Part shown: piece by piece, positions 23,941 to 31,585 of the stretch | How the letters are laid out: each line of letters begins with the position of its first letter | How positions within the stretch are numbered: position 1 is the first letter of the stretch | DNA from: Syntrophorhabdaceae bacterium | GTDB lineage: Bacteria; Desulfobacterota; Syntrophorhabdia; Syntrophorhabdales; Syntrophorhabdaceae | Assembly (NCBI GenBank): GCA_028713955.1 | Contig: JAQTNJ010000008.1 | Location: 1-37,504 of the forward strand | Reading direction: 5' to 3' | Length of the DNA stretch: 37,504 nucleotides | Notes under the pieces: model-generated | The model's database searches: none | The model's input: only the letters and a program-made list of their open reading frames with translations | What the model was told of the DNA's origin: nothing | Program-made: the position numbers and the translations under genes

Positions 23941-25491
23941 TCACTCTCCGGCCCCGATCTTTTTCAGGTGCTCTTCCCGGAGCTTCTTCCTGATTATCTT
24001 CTCCGCAGCCGTCATGGGTAACTTGTCCATAAACTTGATCACCTTGGGGATCTTGAACCGGGCCAACCGGTCAGTACAAAAATTCAGGGCCTCATCCTCC
24101 GTCATCGCCTCCCCTTCTTTCAGGACAATACAGGCTAAGCCTACCTCGCCCCATTTCTGATCGGGGATGCCGCAGACGCCTATGTTGAGGATCTTCCGGT
24201 TTTCGAGAAGCACCTTCTCAATCTCGGCAGGGTATACGTTTTCTCCGCCGCTGATGTACATATCCTTCTCCCGGTCGACGATGTAAAAGAAGCCTTCCTC
24301 GTCAATCTTTGCCAGGTCGCCGGTATGCAGCCAGCCGTCGACTATGGTGCCTTCGGTAAGCTCCGGTTTACCCCAGTATCCGTTCATGGTCACATAGCCT
24401 GAGACGACGATCTCCCCAACCTCGCCTGACTTGACCTGTTTTCCGTCCTTGCCCACGATCCTGACATCACCGTGGAATACGGGCTTCCCCACAGAACCGC
24501 GTTTGCGGACCGCATCCTCCATGGCGAGCCATGTCAGCGTAGATGTCTCGGTCTGGCCGTAGATCTGGGACACGATGATGCCCTTCTTCTCGTAATCCTC
24601 AAGGAGTGACGGGGGTACCCGTTCACCGCCGGTGTAACAGGCCCTCAGGGAACTGAGGTCGTATTTTTCAATATCACATTCTTCGAGAATGAACCTGAGC
24701 ACCGTGGCAGCTATTTCAAGAATCGTTACCCTGTATCTCTGGACGGTCCTGAGTATCTCCTCCGGGCTGAACCGCCCCCTCATGATAAGCGTTGCACCCT
24801 TATAGATAACAGGACACAGTTCGACCAGCAGGCCGCCCGAATGGAACATCGGCCTCGGCGCAAGCAGGATGTCTGATGGTGTAAGGCCATAATAGATGTT
24901 TCCGTTCAGTGCATTGAAGAAGGTTTTTCGATGTGACAGAACGGCGCCCTTGGGTAATCCCGTGGTCCCTGACGTGTACATGATGATGATGGGATCCTCT
25001 CCGCCTGCAGGTTTATCCACCGTGGGCTCGTCTGAAAGCTGTCCCGCCACCTCGTTTGTATAATCTTTTGCCCATGCCGGGTGCTTCCCCACGCAAAGGT
25101 AATGCCCCTCTTTGACAGGAATACGTGCTCTCAGGGGCTCCAGCACTTTTATAAAGGCATCCCCGAAGACAAGGACGCCCAGCCCGCTGTCTTTTATGAT
25201 GTACTCCAGTTCGGCGGCCACAAGCCTCGTGTTGAGGGGGACAAGGATGGCACCGATCTTTCCAAGGGCAAAGAAGATCTCGACAAGTTCATAGGAGTTG
25301 TACATAAGGACGCCCACCCGGTCGCCCTTGCCGACGCCCATACCCTCGAGCATGTGCACCGTCCGGTTTACCTCTTCGTTCAAATCCTTGTAGGTGAAGG
25401 TCTTGTCTTCGTAAATCACGGCAGGCTTGCTGGGATTCAAAGAAGCCCATTTTGTCACCCACTCGCCTACGTTCATACTGTTCACACTCAT
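23941..25491 (-). CDS. AMP-forming acyl-CoA ligase
   Basis: A 516-residue adenylate-forming enzyme (class I AMP-binding). The P-loop motif is MYTSGTTGLPKGAVLSHR (171-188), IYGQTETS is the A5 motif, GWLHTGDLAKIDEEGF the A7, IVDREKDMYISGGENVYPAE the A8 hinge, and TAAEKIIRKKL near the end carries the catalytic Lys498. It converts a carboxylic acid, ATP and CoA to acyl-CoA. It resembles medium/long-chain and aromatic-acid ligases; the substrate cannot be assigned. The gene lies between dctM (21 bp upstream) and the MmgE/PrpD gene (overlap or two-base gap). It is the expected activation step for the acid brought in by the TRAP system. Confidence 0.9.
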   Translation of the reverse strand: MSVNSMNVGEWVTKWASLNPSKPAVIYEDKTFTYKDLNEEVNRTVHMLEGMGVGKGDRVGVLMYNSYELVEIFFALGKIGAILVPLNTRLVAAELEYIIKDSGLGVLVFGDAFIKVLEPLRARIPVKEGHYLCVGKHPAWAKDYTNEVAGQLSDEPTVDKPAGGEDPIIIMYTSGTTGLPKGAVLSHRKTFFNALNGNIYYGLTPSDILLAPRPMFHSGGLLVELCPVIYKGATLIMRGRFSPEEILRTVQRYRVTILEIAATVLRFILEECDIEKYDLSSLRACYTGGERVPPSLLEDYEKKGIIVSQIYGQTETSTLTWLAMEDAVRKRGSVGKPVFHGDVRIVGKDGKQVKSGEVGEIVVSGYVTMNGYWGKPELTEGTIVDGWLHTGDLAKIDEEGFFYIVDREKDMYISGGENVYPAEIEKVLLENRKILNIGVCGIPDQKWGEVGLACIVLKEGEAMTEDEALNFCTDRLARFKIPKVIKFMDKLPMTAAEKIIRKKLREEHLKKIGAGE

Positions 25492-25512
25492 ATTCCGTCT
25501 TCTCCATTCATA

Positions 25513-26802
25513 TTATTTTCCCATCATCATAGTCGGCAGCCATGTCGCTATAGACGGGAAGAAACATAAAACCAGCAAAAAAGAACACATAATGACAAGA
25601 AACGGCCAAACGCCCCTGTAGACCTCTCCCAGCTTTGAATCGGGGACGATAGTATTGATCACAAAAAGATTGAGCCCGACAGGCGGCGTAATCAATGCCA
25701 ACTCCATATTTACGGTGAGAAACACGGCAAACCATATAGGGTCTATCCCCAGGTGGAGCACCACCGGGTAGAGTATCGGCACCATAAGGACCATTATGGT
25801 CACGCACTCTACGAAACACCCTAAAAAGAGGATAAGAAAAAATGACCCGAGGAGAAACTGCCACACCGACACATTGTATTCTACCATCGCGTTGATGATG
25901 GTTTGCGGAAGTTGCAATACGGTCACCACGTAACCAAAGATCATTGCCCCTACCACAATGAGCAAAACCATGCAGCTCGTCTTTACGGTATCGAGGAGCA
26001 GGTCGATTATGTCCTTTGCGGAGAGCCGTCTTTTAATGAGAGAGACAGCGAGAGCATATGTAGCGCCGACGCCTGCTGCCTCTGTCGCAGTGAAGACGCC
26101 CATATAGATTCCCACCATGATAATGGGAATGATGAGCAGGCTCCAGAAGGCCTGGCGCCCGGCCTTGAATCTGTCTCCCCAGGTGCTGTGCAGGTCGCTC
26201 TTGTACCCTTTCTTCCAGGAAAAAAGTATCGAGTAAATCATAAATATGCCGGCGAGAATCAACCCGGGCACGATGCCGGCAATAAAAAGCCTTCCAACCG
26301 ATTCATCCGTCAGGGCCCCGTAGAGGATAAAATTGAGGCTTGGAGGGATAAGGATGCCGAGGGTGCCCCCTGCGGCAGTAAGGCCGAAGATGAACCGTCT
26401 TTGATACCCTGCCCGGAGCATTTCAGGCAGAACCAGCATTCCCACAGTCGCAGCAGTGGCCACACTTGACCCTGAAATGGCAGCGAAGATCGTGCAAAAG
26501 CAGACGGTCACAACGGACATGCCCCCGTGAAAATGACCGATAAAGTGGTTCAACACATTGTATATTTCGTCGCTCAGCCTGCCCTTGATCATGATGTTGC
26601 CCATGAGGACATAGAGCGGGATGGCAATGAGAGTAAAGCTGTTCAGGCTTCCGTACATGACATTGGGAAGGGTGACGAGCGCCTTGTCGATCCCAAGTGT
26701 GAGGAAGATGCCGGTAACGCCCGCGATGCTAAGCGAAAAAGCGACCGGCACACCTACCACCAACAGGCCGACAAAAAGGAGGAAAAGGAGGAGTGTTGTC
26801 AT
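25513..26802 (-). CDS. dctM: TRAP transporter large permease
   Basis: A 429-residue membrane protein with about twelve helices, the DctM channel subunit. The signs are GVPVAFSLSIAGVTGIF at the start, IPLYVLMGNIMIKGRLSDEI, the GSSVATAATVGMLVLPEM turn, GGTLGILIPPSLNFILYG and NMELALITPPVGLNLFVIN, which form the family's Na-coupled transport core. AAGGAGG is 6 bases before the ATG, which overlaps the dctQ stop by four bases. It imports an organic acid driven by a sodium gradient with the DctP and DctQ subunits. Confidence 0.95.
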   Translation of the reverse strand: MTTLLLFLLFVGLLVVGVPVAFSLSIAGVTGIFLTLGIDKALVTLPNVMYGSLNSFTLIAIPLYVLMGNIMIKGRLSDEIYNVLNHFIGHFHGGMSVVTVCFCTIFAAISGSSVATAATVGMLVLPEMLRAGYQRRFIFGLTAAGGTLGILIPPSLNFILYGALTDESVGRLFIAGIVPGLILAGIFMIYSILFSWKKGYKSDLHSTWGDRFKAGRQAFWSLLIIPIIMVGIYMGVFTATEAAGVGATYALAVSLIKRRLSAKDIIDLLLDTVKTSCMVLLIVVGAMIFGYVVTVLQLPQTIINAMVEYNVSVWQFLLGSFFLILFLGCFVECVTIMVLMVPILYPVVLHLGIDPIWFAVFLTVNMELALITPPVGLNLFVINTIVPDSKLGEVYRGVWPFLVIMCSFLLVLCFFPSIATWLPTMMMGK

Positions 26803-27314
26803 CTGCTCCTCCTTCTGAAAGCGCTGTATTGCCCGGCAGTTTCTATGATGAGCTGGACAAGGATGAGGACGCCTCCAAATACAACGGCGGCCAGCGGAAT
26901 GGCAAGGGGCCAGCGCAGGTAGGACATGGTAACATCATTGAGTTGGTAAGCCGTCACGGTCTCTCTGTAGGTTGTCCATGTGGCAAATGCCCAGAAAAGA
27001 AATGCGAGAACGTTGCAAAAGATTTTCAGCAAAAATGAAGGGAGCGGGTACCTCGCCAGCCATTCGACAAAGAATTCCACCTTCACGTGTTTCCCTTCCC
27101 TCATGGTAAATGCTGAGCCGAGGTAGGCTGCGTAAATGATCAGAAAGAGGGTCAGGTCGAAGGTCCACTCGGTCGGTCTCTGGACAACGTATCTCATCAC
27201 CACCTCGAAGGCGACCAGAATCGCGGTGATCAGTATGAAAAGGCCGCTCAATAAGCCGCCTCCGAATATCACACCATTAAAAAAACCGCTTGAGCCCTTG
27301 CGAACCATAGGCAT
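26799..27314 (-). CDS. dctQ: TRAP transporter small permease
   Basis: A 171-residue DctQ protein with four membrane helices (about 17-38, 50-70, 90-115, 130-155). EVVMRYVVQRPTEWTFDLTLF and GSAFTMREGKHVKVEFF are the family's marker stretches. GGGAGG lies near the ATG at 27314; the ATG at 27308 has the better spacing and may be the real start. It is 39 bp after dctP and overlaps dctM, giving the full P-Q-M set in order. Confidence 0.93.
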   Translation of the reverse strand: MPMVRKGSSGFFNGVIFGGGLLSGLFILITAILVAFEVVMRYVVQRPTEWTFDLTLFLIIYAAYLGSAFTMREGKHVKVEFFVEWLARYPLPSFLLKIFCNVLAFLFWAFATWTTYRETVTAYQLNDVTMSYLRWPLAIPLAAVVFGGVLILVQLIIETAGQYSAFRRRSR

Positions 27315-27353
27315 ATTCCTCCCTTCTTAGATCATATATTGGCGGATCAGCCC

Positions 27354-28373
27354 TTAGTTCCCTATGTTCTTGTTGATCCATTCCAGCGTTTTTTTGCCTT
27401 CATCGCCGGTTCGCTTCAGCCATTTGTCGATGATGAACTTCTGCCCTGCAGCGGCCCATATCTTTTTGTCCTTGGCAGTCAGATCATAGACTTTCAGTTT
27501 GGTCCTGAGAAATTTATCCGCCGCAGCATCTTCCCTGGCGGTTTCTTTCAATACATAGGCCTGGTGGTCTTTGCCGACGTCGATGAGCACCTGCTGGATG
27601 TCCTTGGGCAGGCTGTTGAAGAATTTAAGGTTTATCATCACCGGCCATAAAGAGTAAGCGGCATAGGGAAAGGTAGCGTGCGAGGTCATTTCGTACCACT
27701 TCCTCTCCTTAATGGATGTGAGCCCTGAGCTGGCGGCATCGATTGTTTTCCTTTGCAGGGCCTCATACACTTCCGCGGAAGCGAATACCACGGGAGAGGC
27801 GCCGAAGGCCTTGGCGAGATCTGCGTTCATATTCGTATTGCCCCGTATCTTGAGCCCTTTGAAGTCTTCCGGCTTTATGAGGGGCTTGTGGGAGCAAAAG
27901 GACATGCTATCTCCGTATGCCGAGAAGGCGATTGCCTTAATGCCGATTTTCTCCATATGTTTGCGCATCAGGTCGCCCGGCTCTCCGTTCCAGAGCTTCA
28001 CCACATCGTCATAGCCGTTGAACAGAAAAGGAATATCGATAACGTCCAGCAGAGGCACAGGCCCTGTGAACATGGCATTCGGGGTGGTGCCCATTTCGAC
28101 CGCCCCGCTCATGACCGCTTTTAAAAGCTCCATGGCCTTGTAAAGCTGTCCTCCGGGATAGACCTCTACTTTGACCCTGCCCTTTGTTCTTTCCTCGATC
28201 ATCTTTGCCATTCTGAACTCTGCCTTGGTGAGCAGATGGGTTGCCGGAAGCTGAGTGGCATACCGTATCTTGATCTGCTTCTCCTGGGCAAAGACCTTGA
28301 CGCTGCCGACGGCTATTAAGGCAAAACCGATCAGGCAAATCACCAATACGTTTAACATGTTTGTCTTCTTCAT
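27354..28373 (-). CDS. dctP: TRAP transporter substrate-binding protein
   Basis: A 339-residue periplasmic receptor. Residues 1-29 are a signal peptide (MKKTNMLNVLVICLIGFALI...VFAQ). The mature domain includes RTKGRVKVEVYPGGQL, FKGLKIRGNTNMNADLAKAF with the conserved Arg that binds the substrate carboxylate, GASPVVFASAEVYEALQRKT, and AASSGLTSIKERKWYE. A longer frame from 28445 exists, but ATG 28373 follows GGGAGGG and starts directly with the signal peptide. The conserved Arg supports an organic-acid substrate. A stem-loop precedes this gene at 28405-28426. Confidence 0.93.
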   Translation of the reverse strand: MKKTNMLNVLVICLIGFALIAVGSVKVFAQEKQIKIRYATQLPATHLLTKAEFRMAKMIEERTKGRVKVEVYPGGQLYKAMELLKAVMSGAVEMGTTPNAMFTGPVPLLDVIDIPFLFNGYDDVVKLWNGEPGDLMRKHMEKIGIKAIAFSAYGDSMSFCSHKPLIKPEDFKGLKIRGNTNMNADLAKAFGASPVVFASAEVYEALQRKTIDAASSGLTSIKERKWYEMTSHATFPYAAYSLWPVMINLKFFNSLPKDIQQVLIDVGKDHQAYVLKETAREDAAADKFLRTKLKVYDLTAKDKKIWAAAGQKFIIDKWLKRTGDEGKKTLEWINKNIGN

Positions 28374-28404
28374 TTGTTCCCTCCCTATGTTTTTTAGTAG
28401 AAAC

Positions 28405-28426
28405 GATGGGGCATCACGACCCCATC
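28405..28426 (-). other. Intercistronic hairpin between mutase and dctP
   Basis: GATGGGG at 28405-28411 and CCCCATC at 28420-28426 form a perfect 7-bp stem with an 8-nt loop in the 64-bp gap. No T-run follows on the transcribed strand, so it is likely to affect processing or stability rather than termination. Confidence 0.55.
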
Positions 28427-28437
28427 TATTCTGCACC

Positions 28438-30066
28438 TTATACAACAGATGGTTCCTGGAACTCTCCGAACACTTCCCTGAAGACCCGCGTCATCTCTCC
28501 CACGGTGGCATAAGCTTTGCAACAATCAACCAGATAAGGCATGACGTTTTTGCCTGATCTTGCCGCCTCCTCCAGCGCGGAAAGGGTCCTTGTAACTTCA
28601 CGGTCGTTCCTCTCCCTCTTAAGGGCACGGAGATTTTCTATCTGTCTATCTGCCGATTCTGAATTGTACTCGTGAAGTTCCACTTCCATTTCTTCGCCTT
28701 CGGCATAAATGTTGACGCCCACCTTGAGGAGTTCACCGCTCTGGATCCCCTTTTCAAATGCGTATGCCTGCTGTGCCACGGCCCTCTGGGCATAACCGGT
28801 AGTCACGGCCTGAATGATCCCTCCGACCTTTTCGATTTTGGCCATCTCCTCTTCGATCCTCTGCTCCATCTCTTTTGTGATGGTTTCGATGAAATAACTT
28901 CCTGCGAGGGGATCAACGGTGTCGCGGAGCCCTATTTCGTCCATAAGAAGCTGCAATGTCCGAAGGGATAGGATAGCAGCGTGAGGCGTAGGAATCGTAT
29001 AGGCCTCATCGTAACTGCAGAGGCCCGTGGTTTGTGCACCGGAAAGTGCAGACGCCAGCCCATAGTAGGCGCCCCGCATGATGTTGTTCTCCGGCTGTGC
29101 CTTTGTCAGTCCGCCGCCGCCGCCGCCGAACATACCACGCATGAACATATTCGAATTCTTTTTTACGCCGTACCTTTCCTTCAGATTCCGGGCCCACAGC
29201 TTTCTGCCCGCTCTGAACTTTGCAACCGTCTCCCAGATGTTGCCGAATATGTCCAGGTTAAACGAAAACCGGCCGACAAACTGATCAATGTCGTATCCCC
29301 TCTTCAGCACGTTATCGATATAGGCGTTGGCTATGAGTATGGCGTACGCAATCTCCTGGGCAACCGTGGCGCCGGATTCACGTATATGATACCCGCTGAT
29401 GCTGACAGGGTTCGTCTTCGGCATGGCCTTGATCGAATGCTCGATGGTGTCGCCAATCAGTTTGACCGCAGGCTCCACGGGAAAGATCCATGCCCCTCTT
29501 CCGATCATCTCTTTGAGGATGTCATTCTGTGGTGTCGCTGATATCACATCGGCAGAAAAACCATACTTTTCCGCCGTAGCCTGATACATGGCCAGCATGA
29601 TGGAGGCCACCGCATTGATGGTAAGGCCGGCGCCAATCCGTGCCAGATCGATCCCCTCGAAGGCGATCTCAAAATCACGAAGGCTGTCGATGGCCATGCC
29701 AACCCGGCCCACTTCCCCTTCTGCCATGGGGTCGTCGGAGTCGTAGCCCATCTGGGTCGGTAGATCAAAAGCAACATTCAGTCCTGTCTGGCCGTGGGAA
29801 ATCAGGAGTTTGAATCGCTCGTTCGTCTCAGCGGCTGTACCGAATCCCGAGTACTGTCTCGTGGTCCAGGCCCTGCTCCTGTACCCTTCAGGGTGTATCC
29901 CCCGGGTAAAAGGGTATACGCCGGGCTCGGCCAGATCCTTTTCATATGAGAACCCTACCCGTTCCAGATCCTCCGGGCCATAAACGGCCTTCACGTTAAT
30001 TCCGGACGGGTAGTCAACCTGAACGATCCGCCCTTTGTCATCCTTTGTGTATTTTGCCACTCCCAT
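28438..30066 (-). CDS. Adenosylcobalamin-dependent acyl-CoA mutase, large subunit, atypical loop
   Basis: A 542-residue large subunit without a fused B12 domain, the layout of isobutyryl- and 2-hydroxyisobutyryl-CoA mutases and some methylmalonyl-CoA mutases. RAWTTRQYSGFGTA places Tyr72 at the site of MCM Tyr89; LNVAFD has Ala99 where HCM has Asp117; NDILKEMIGRGAW puts Arg190 at the site of MCM Arg207, the substrate-carboxylate ligand; SISGYHIRESGA keeps the general-acid His (227). Tyr/Arg points to a CoA ester bearing a second carboxyl group. The loop that reads RAHCQTSGWSLT in MCM reads RGMFGGGGGGLT here (residues 310-321), losing the His and Gln. QPENN and YDEAYTIPT follow as usual. AAGGAG precedes the ATG. 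Exact substrate unknown. Confidence 0.93.
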   Translation of the reverse strand: MGVAKYTKDDKGRIVQVDYPSGINVKAVYGPEDLERVGFSYEKDLAEPGVYPFTRGIHPEGYRSRAWTTRQYSGFGTAAETNERFKLLISHGQTGLNVAFDLPTQMGYDSDDPMAEGEVGRVGMAIDSLRDFEIAFEGIDLARIGAGLTINAVASIMLAMYQATAEKYGFSADVISATPQNDILKEMIGRGAWIFPVEPAVKLIGDTIEHSIKAMPKTNPVSISGYHIRESGATVAQEIAYAILIANAYIDNVLKRGYDIDQFVGRFSFNLDIFGNIWETVAKFRAGRKLWARNLKERYGVKKNSNMFMRGMFGGGGGGLTKAQPENNIMRGAYYGLASALSGAQTTGLCSYDEAYTIPTPHAAILSLRTLQLLMDEIGLRDTVDPLAGSYFIETITKEMEQRIEEEMAKIEKVGGIIQAVTTGYAQRAVAQQAYAFEKGIQSGELLKVGVNIYAEGEEMEVELHEYNSESADRQIENLRALKRERNDREVTRTLSALEEAARSGKNVMPYLVDCCKAYATVGEMTRVFREVFGEFQEPSVV

Positions 30067-30091
30067 ACGTTACTCCTTCATATCCTGTATC

Positions 30092-30110
30092 CTGTCCGGA
30101 GGCCGGACAG
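30092..30110 (-). other. Intercistronic hairpin between mutase subunit genes
   Basis: CTGTCCGG at 30092-30099 and CCGGACAG at 30103-30110 form a perfect 8-bp G+C-rich stem with a 3-nt loop, in the 55-bp gap between the small- and large-subunit genes. No T-run follows in the direction of transcription. Confidence 0.6.
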
Positions 30111-30121
30111 TTCAGGGCCGG

Positions 30122-30520
30122 TTAAGAATGCGGTACATTCTCCTTCAGAAAAGCTACAATATCATCGAAAGACGCTCCGCCGGGGAAAACGCCGGCTACG
30201 CCAATCTCTTTCAGTTTCGGGATATCTCTGCTCGGGATTACTCCACCTACAACAACCATCTTGTCCCCTATGCCCTGCTCGCGGGCCTTTTGCAAAAGTT
30301 TGGTTGTAAGCGATATGTGCGCACCGCTCATAATGGAAAGGCCTATTACGTCCACATCCTCCTGGATCGCCATACGAACGATCTGGTCTACAGTCTTGTG
30401 AAGACCGGAGTATACAACCTCCATCCCCGCATCCTTCAATGCCTGGGCTATCACTTTTGCGCCACGGTCGTGTCCGTCAAGACCTGGTTTGCCCACTAAG
30501 ATCCTTATTCTCTTTTCCAA
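30122..30520 (-). CDS. Acyl-CoA mutase small (B12-binding) subunit
   Basis: A 132-residue cobalamin-binding domain protein. KPGLDGHDRG at 11-20 holds the DxHxxG motif whose His17 is the lower axial cobalt ligand; LSIMSGAH (Ser62) and VVVGGVIP (Gly92-Gly93) complete the Rossmann pocket for the nucleotide tail. It closely follows the pattern of IcmB/HcmB-type small subunits. The start is TTG at 30520 with GGAGG 7 bases upstream. It is the first gene of the large minus-strand cluster, followed by the large subunit 55 bp away. Confidence 0.95.
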   Translation of the reverse strand: MEKRIRILVGKPGLDGHDRGAKVIAQALKDAGMEVVYSGLHKTVDQIVRMAIQEDVDVIGLSIMSGAHISLTTKLLQKAREQGIGDKMVVVGGVIPSRDIPKLKEIGVAGVFPGGASFDDIVAFLKENVPHS

Positions 30521-30560
30521 TGACCTACCTCCGTCACAAAAGACTTCGTTTCAAACAAAA

Positions 30561-30588
30561 TTTTTAACTTTTCTAAGGGTAATGTCAA
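30561..30588 (-). promoter_or_regulatory. Candidate promoter of the mutase cluster
   Basis: Read on the minus strand, a perfect TTGACA (plus coordinates 30583-30588) is followed 16 bp later by TAAAAA (30561-30566). Transcription would begin near 30554, about 34 nt before the TTG start of the small-subunit gene. The -10 box is weak, as expected of a controlled promoter. Confidence 0.5.
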
Positions 30589-30595
30589 GATAAAA

Positions 30596-30612
30596 ATATC
30601 ACAAAATGATAT
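30596..30612. promoter_or_regulatory. Palindrome next to the mutase promoter
   Basis: ATATCA, five bases, TGATAT: perfect 6-bp arms at 30596-30601 and 30607-30612. It lies directly upstream of the -35 box of the candidate mutase promoter. A further TGATAT occurs near 30627. It may be an operator for the XRE-cupin regulator encoded in the cluster. Confidence 0.45.
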
Positions 30613-30736
30613 ATTATCTCTATATATGATATTTATGTGCTGCAAAGAACCAGGACTGAACTCCTATCCGGCATACGGAAGAACTGAAATAAAGAAAAAA
30701 AATTCCCTTTGCTTATCAGGTATTCGGTGATTGGTG

Positions 30737-30761
30737 ATATAGAATTTCTCAAATTCTATAT
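30737..30761. promoter_or_regulatory. Perfect 11-bp inverted repeat in the divergent promoter region
   Basis: The left arm ATATAGAATTT (30737-30747) and its exact reverse complement (30751-30761) are separated by CTC. It lies 60-84 bp upstream of the DsbC-like start, overlapping a TATATT that could be a -10 box, and about 220 bp from the mutase start. This suits a dimeric repressor site, or an RNA hairpin in a leader. Confidence 0.55.
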
Positions 30762-30820
30762 TCTGTCATCCATTTTAATGGTATATTTCATTTTCATGAC
30801 AAACAACAGGAGGCAACGTG

Positions 30821-31561
30821 ATGAATAAACAGGCGGTACGCGCAACATATACAACGCTTTTATTGTTGGGTTTTATTGTATGCAGTTTTGCTTTATGCGG
30901 TTTTGCCTCGGCAGGGCCCATAGAAGATAGCTTTAAAAAGATGTTTCCCAAGTTCCAGTTCGACTCTATCAGGGAATCGGATATCAAGGGGGTCTATGAG
31001 GTTTTAAAGGGCACCGATATCGGTTTGTTTGCGCCGGAACCGGGATACTTTATAATAGGCGATTTCCAGATGATCAACAGGGAAGGCAAAAACGTCGCAG
31101 AGTTGAGGAAAAATGAGATTATCCTTTCAAAGATAAAATCACTCCCCCTTGATAAGGCGTTGAAGGTCGGCAGCGGGAAAAATACCGTCATTGAGATTAC
31201 CGATCCTGATTGCCCTTATTGCCGCAGGGCAGCGAACTTTTTAGAAAAGCGAAGCGACGTAACGCAATATATCTTTTTCCTGCCCCTCCCCTACCATAAG
31301 GACTCGGTGAATAAGATAAAGTACATCTTCTGTTCACAGGATAAGGAAAAGGCTTATAGCGAAGCCACACAGGGAAAACTCGACAACCAGAAATACGAGG
31401 TCTGTAAAAAACAGGACGTTGAGGACCTGCTGGGTATCCACAGGACGGTCGTTGCGAAGCTCGGTATACAGAGCACGCCGTTTTTTATTATAAACAATAG
31501 TCAAATCGTTGTAGGTGCAGATATGCCGAAACTTGAAGAGGCACTGAAAGGAAAACAATAA
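30821..31561 (+). CDS. DsbC/DsbG-like periplasmic thiol-disulfide protein
   Basis: A 246-residue exported protein. The hydrophobic leader to about residue 31 (GFASA-GP) is a signal peptide. A small N-terminal domain (about 32-105) matches the dimerisation part of DsbC-type isomerases, with GYFIIGDFQMINREGKNV typical. The thioredoxin fold follows, with the active site DPDCPYCRRA (Cys131-Cys134) and the cis-Pro in STPFFIINN. There are two further cysteines (IFCSQ, EVCKK). It would reshuffle or reduce disulfides in periplasmic proteins. AGGAGG lies 7 bases before the ATG at 30821; the GTG at 30818 is less likely. The cupin gene follows directly. Confidence 0.9.
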   Translation: MNKQAVRATYTTLLLLGFIVCSFALCGFASAGPIEDSFKKMFPKFQFDSIRESDIKGVYEVLKGTDIGLFAPEPGYFIIGDFQMINREGKNVAELRKNEIILSKIKSLPLDKALKVGSGKNTVIEITDPDCPYCRRAANFLEKRSDVTQYIFFLPLPYHKDSVNKIKYIFCSQDKEKAYSEATQGKLDNQKYEVCKKQDVEDLLGIHRTVVAKLGIQSTPFFIINNSQIVVGADMPKLEEALKGKQ

Positions 31562-31585
31562 TTGGTTCATAATTTACCAGTACGT

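Noticed and set aside
28374-28445. Longer dctP start at 28445 overlapping the mutase gene
   Set aside because: It would put about 24 extra residues before a good signal peptide; the ATG at 28373 has GGGAGGG directly upstream.
29078-29284. Plus-strand frame with a proline run
   Set aside because: It is the complement of the glycine codons in the mutase gene; the minus-strand protein is clearly the real one.
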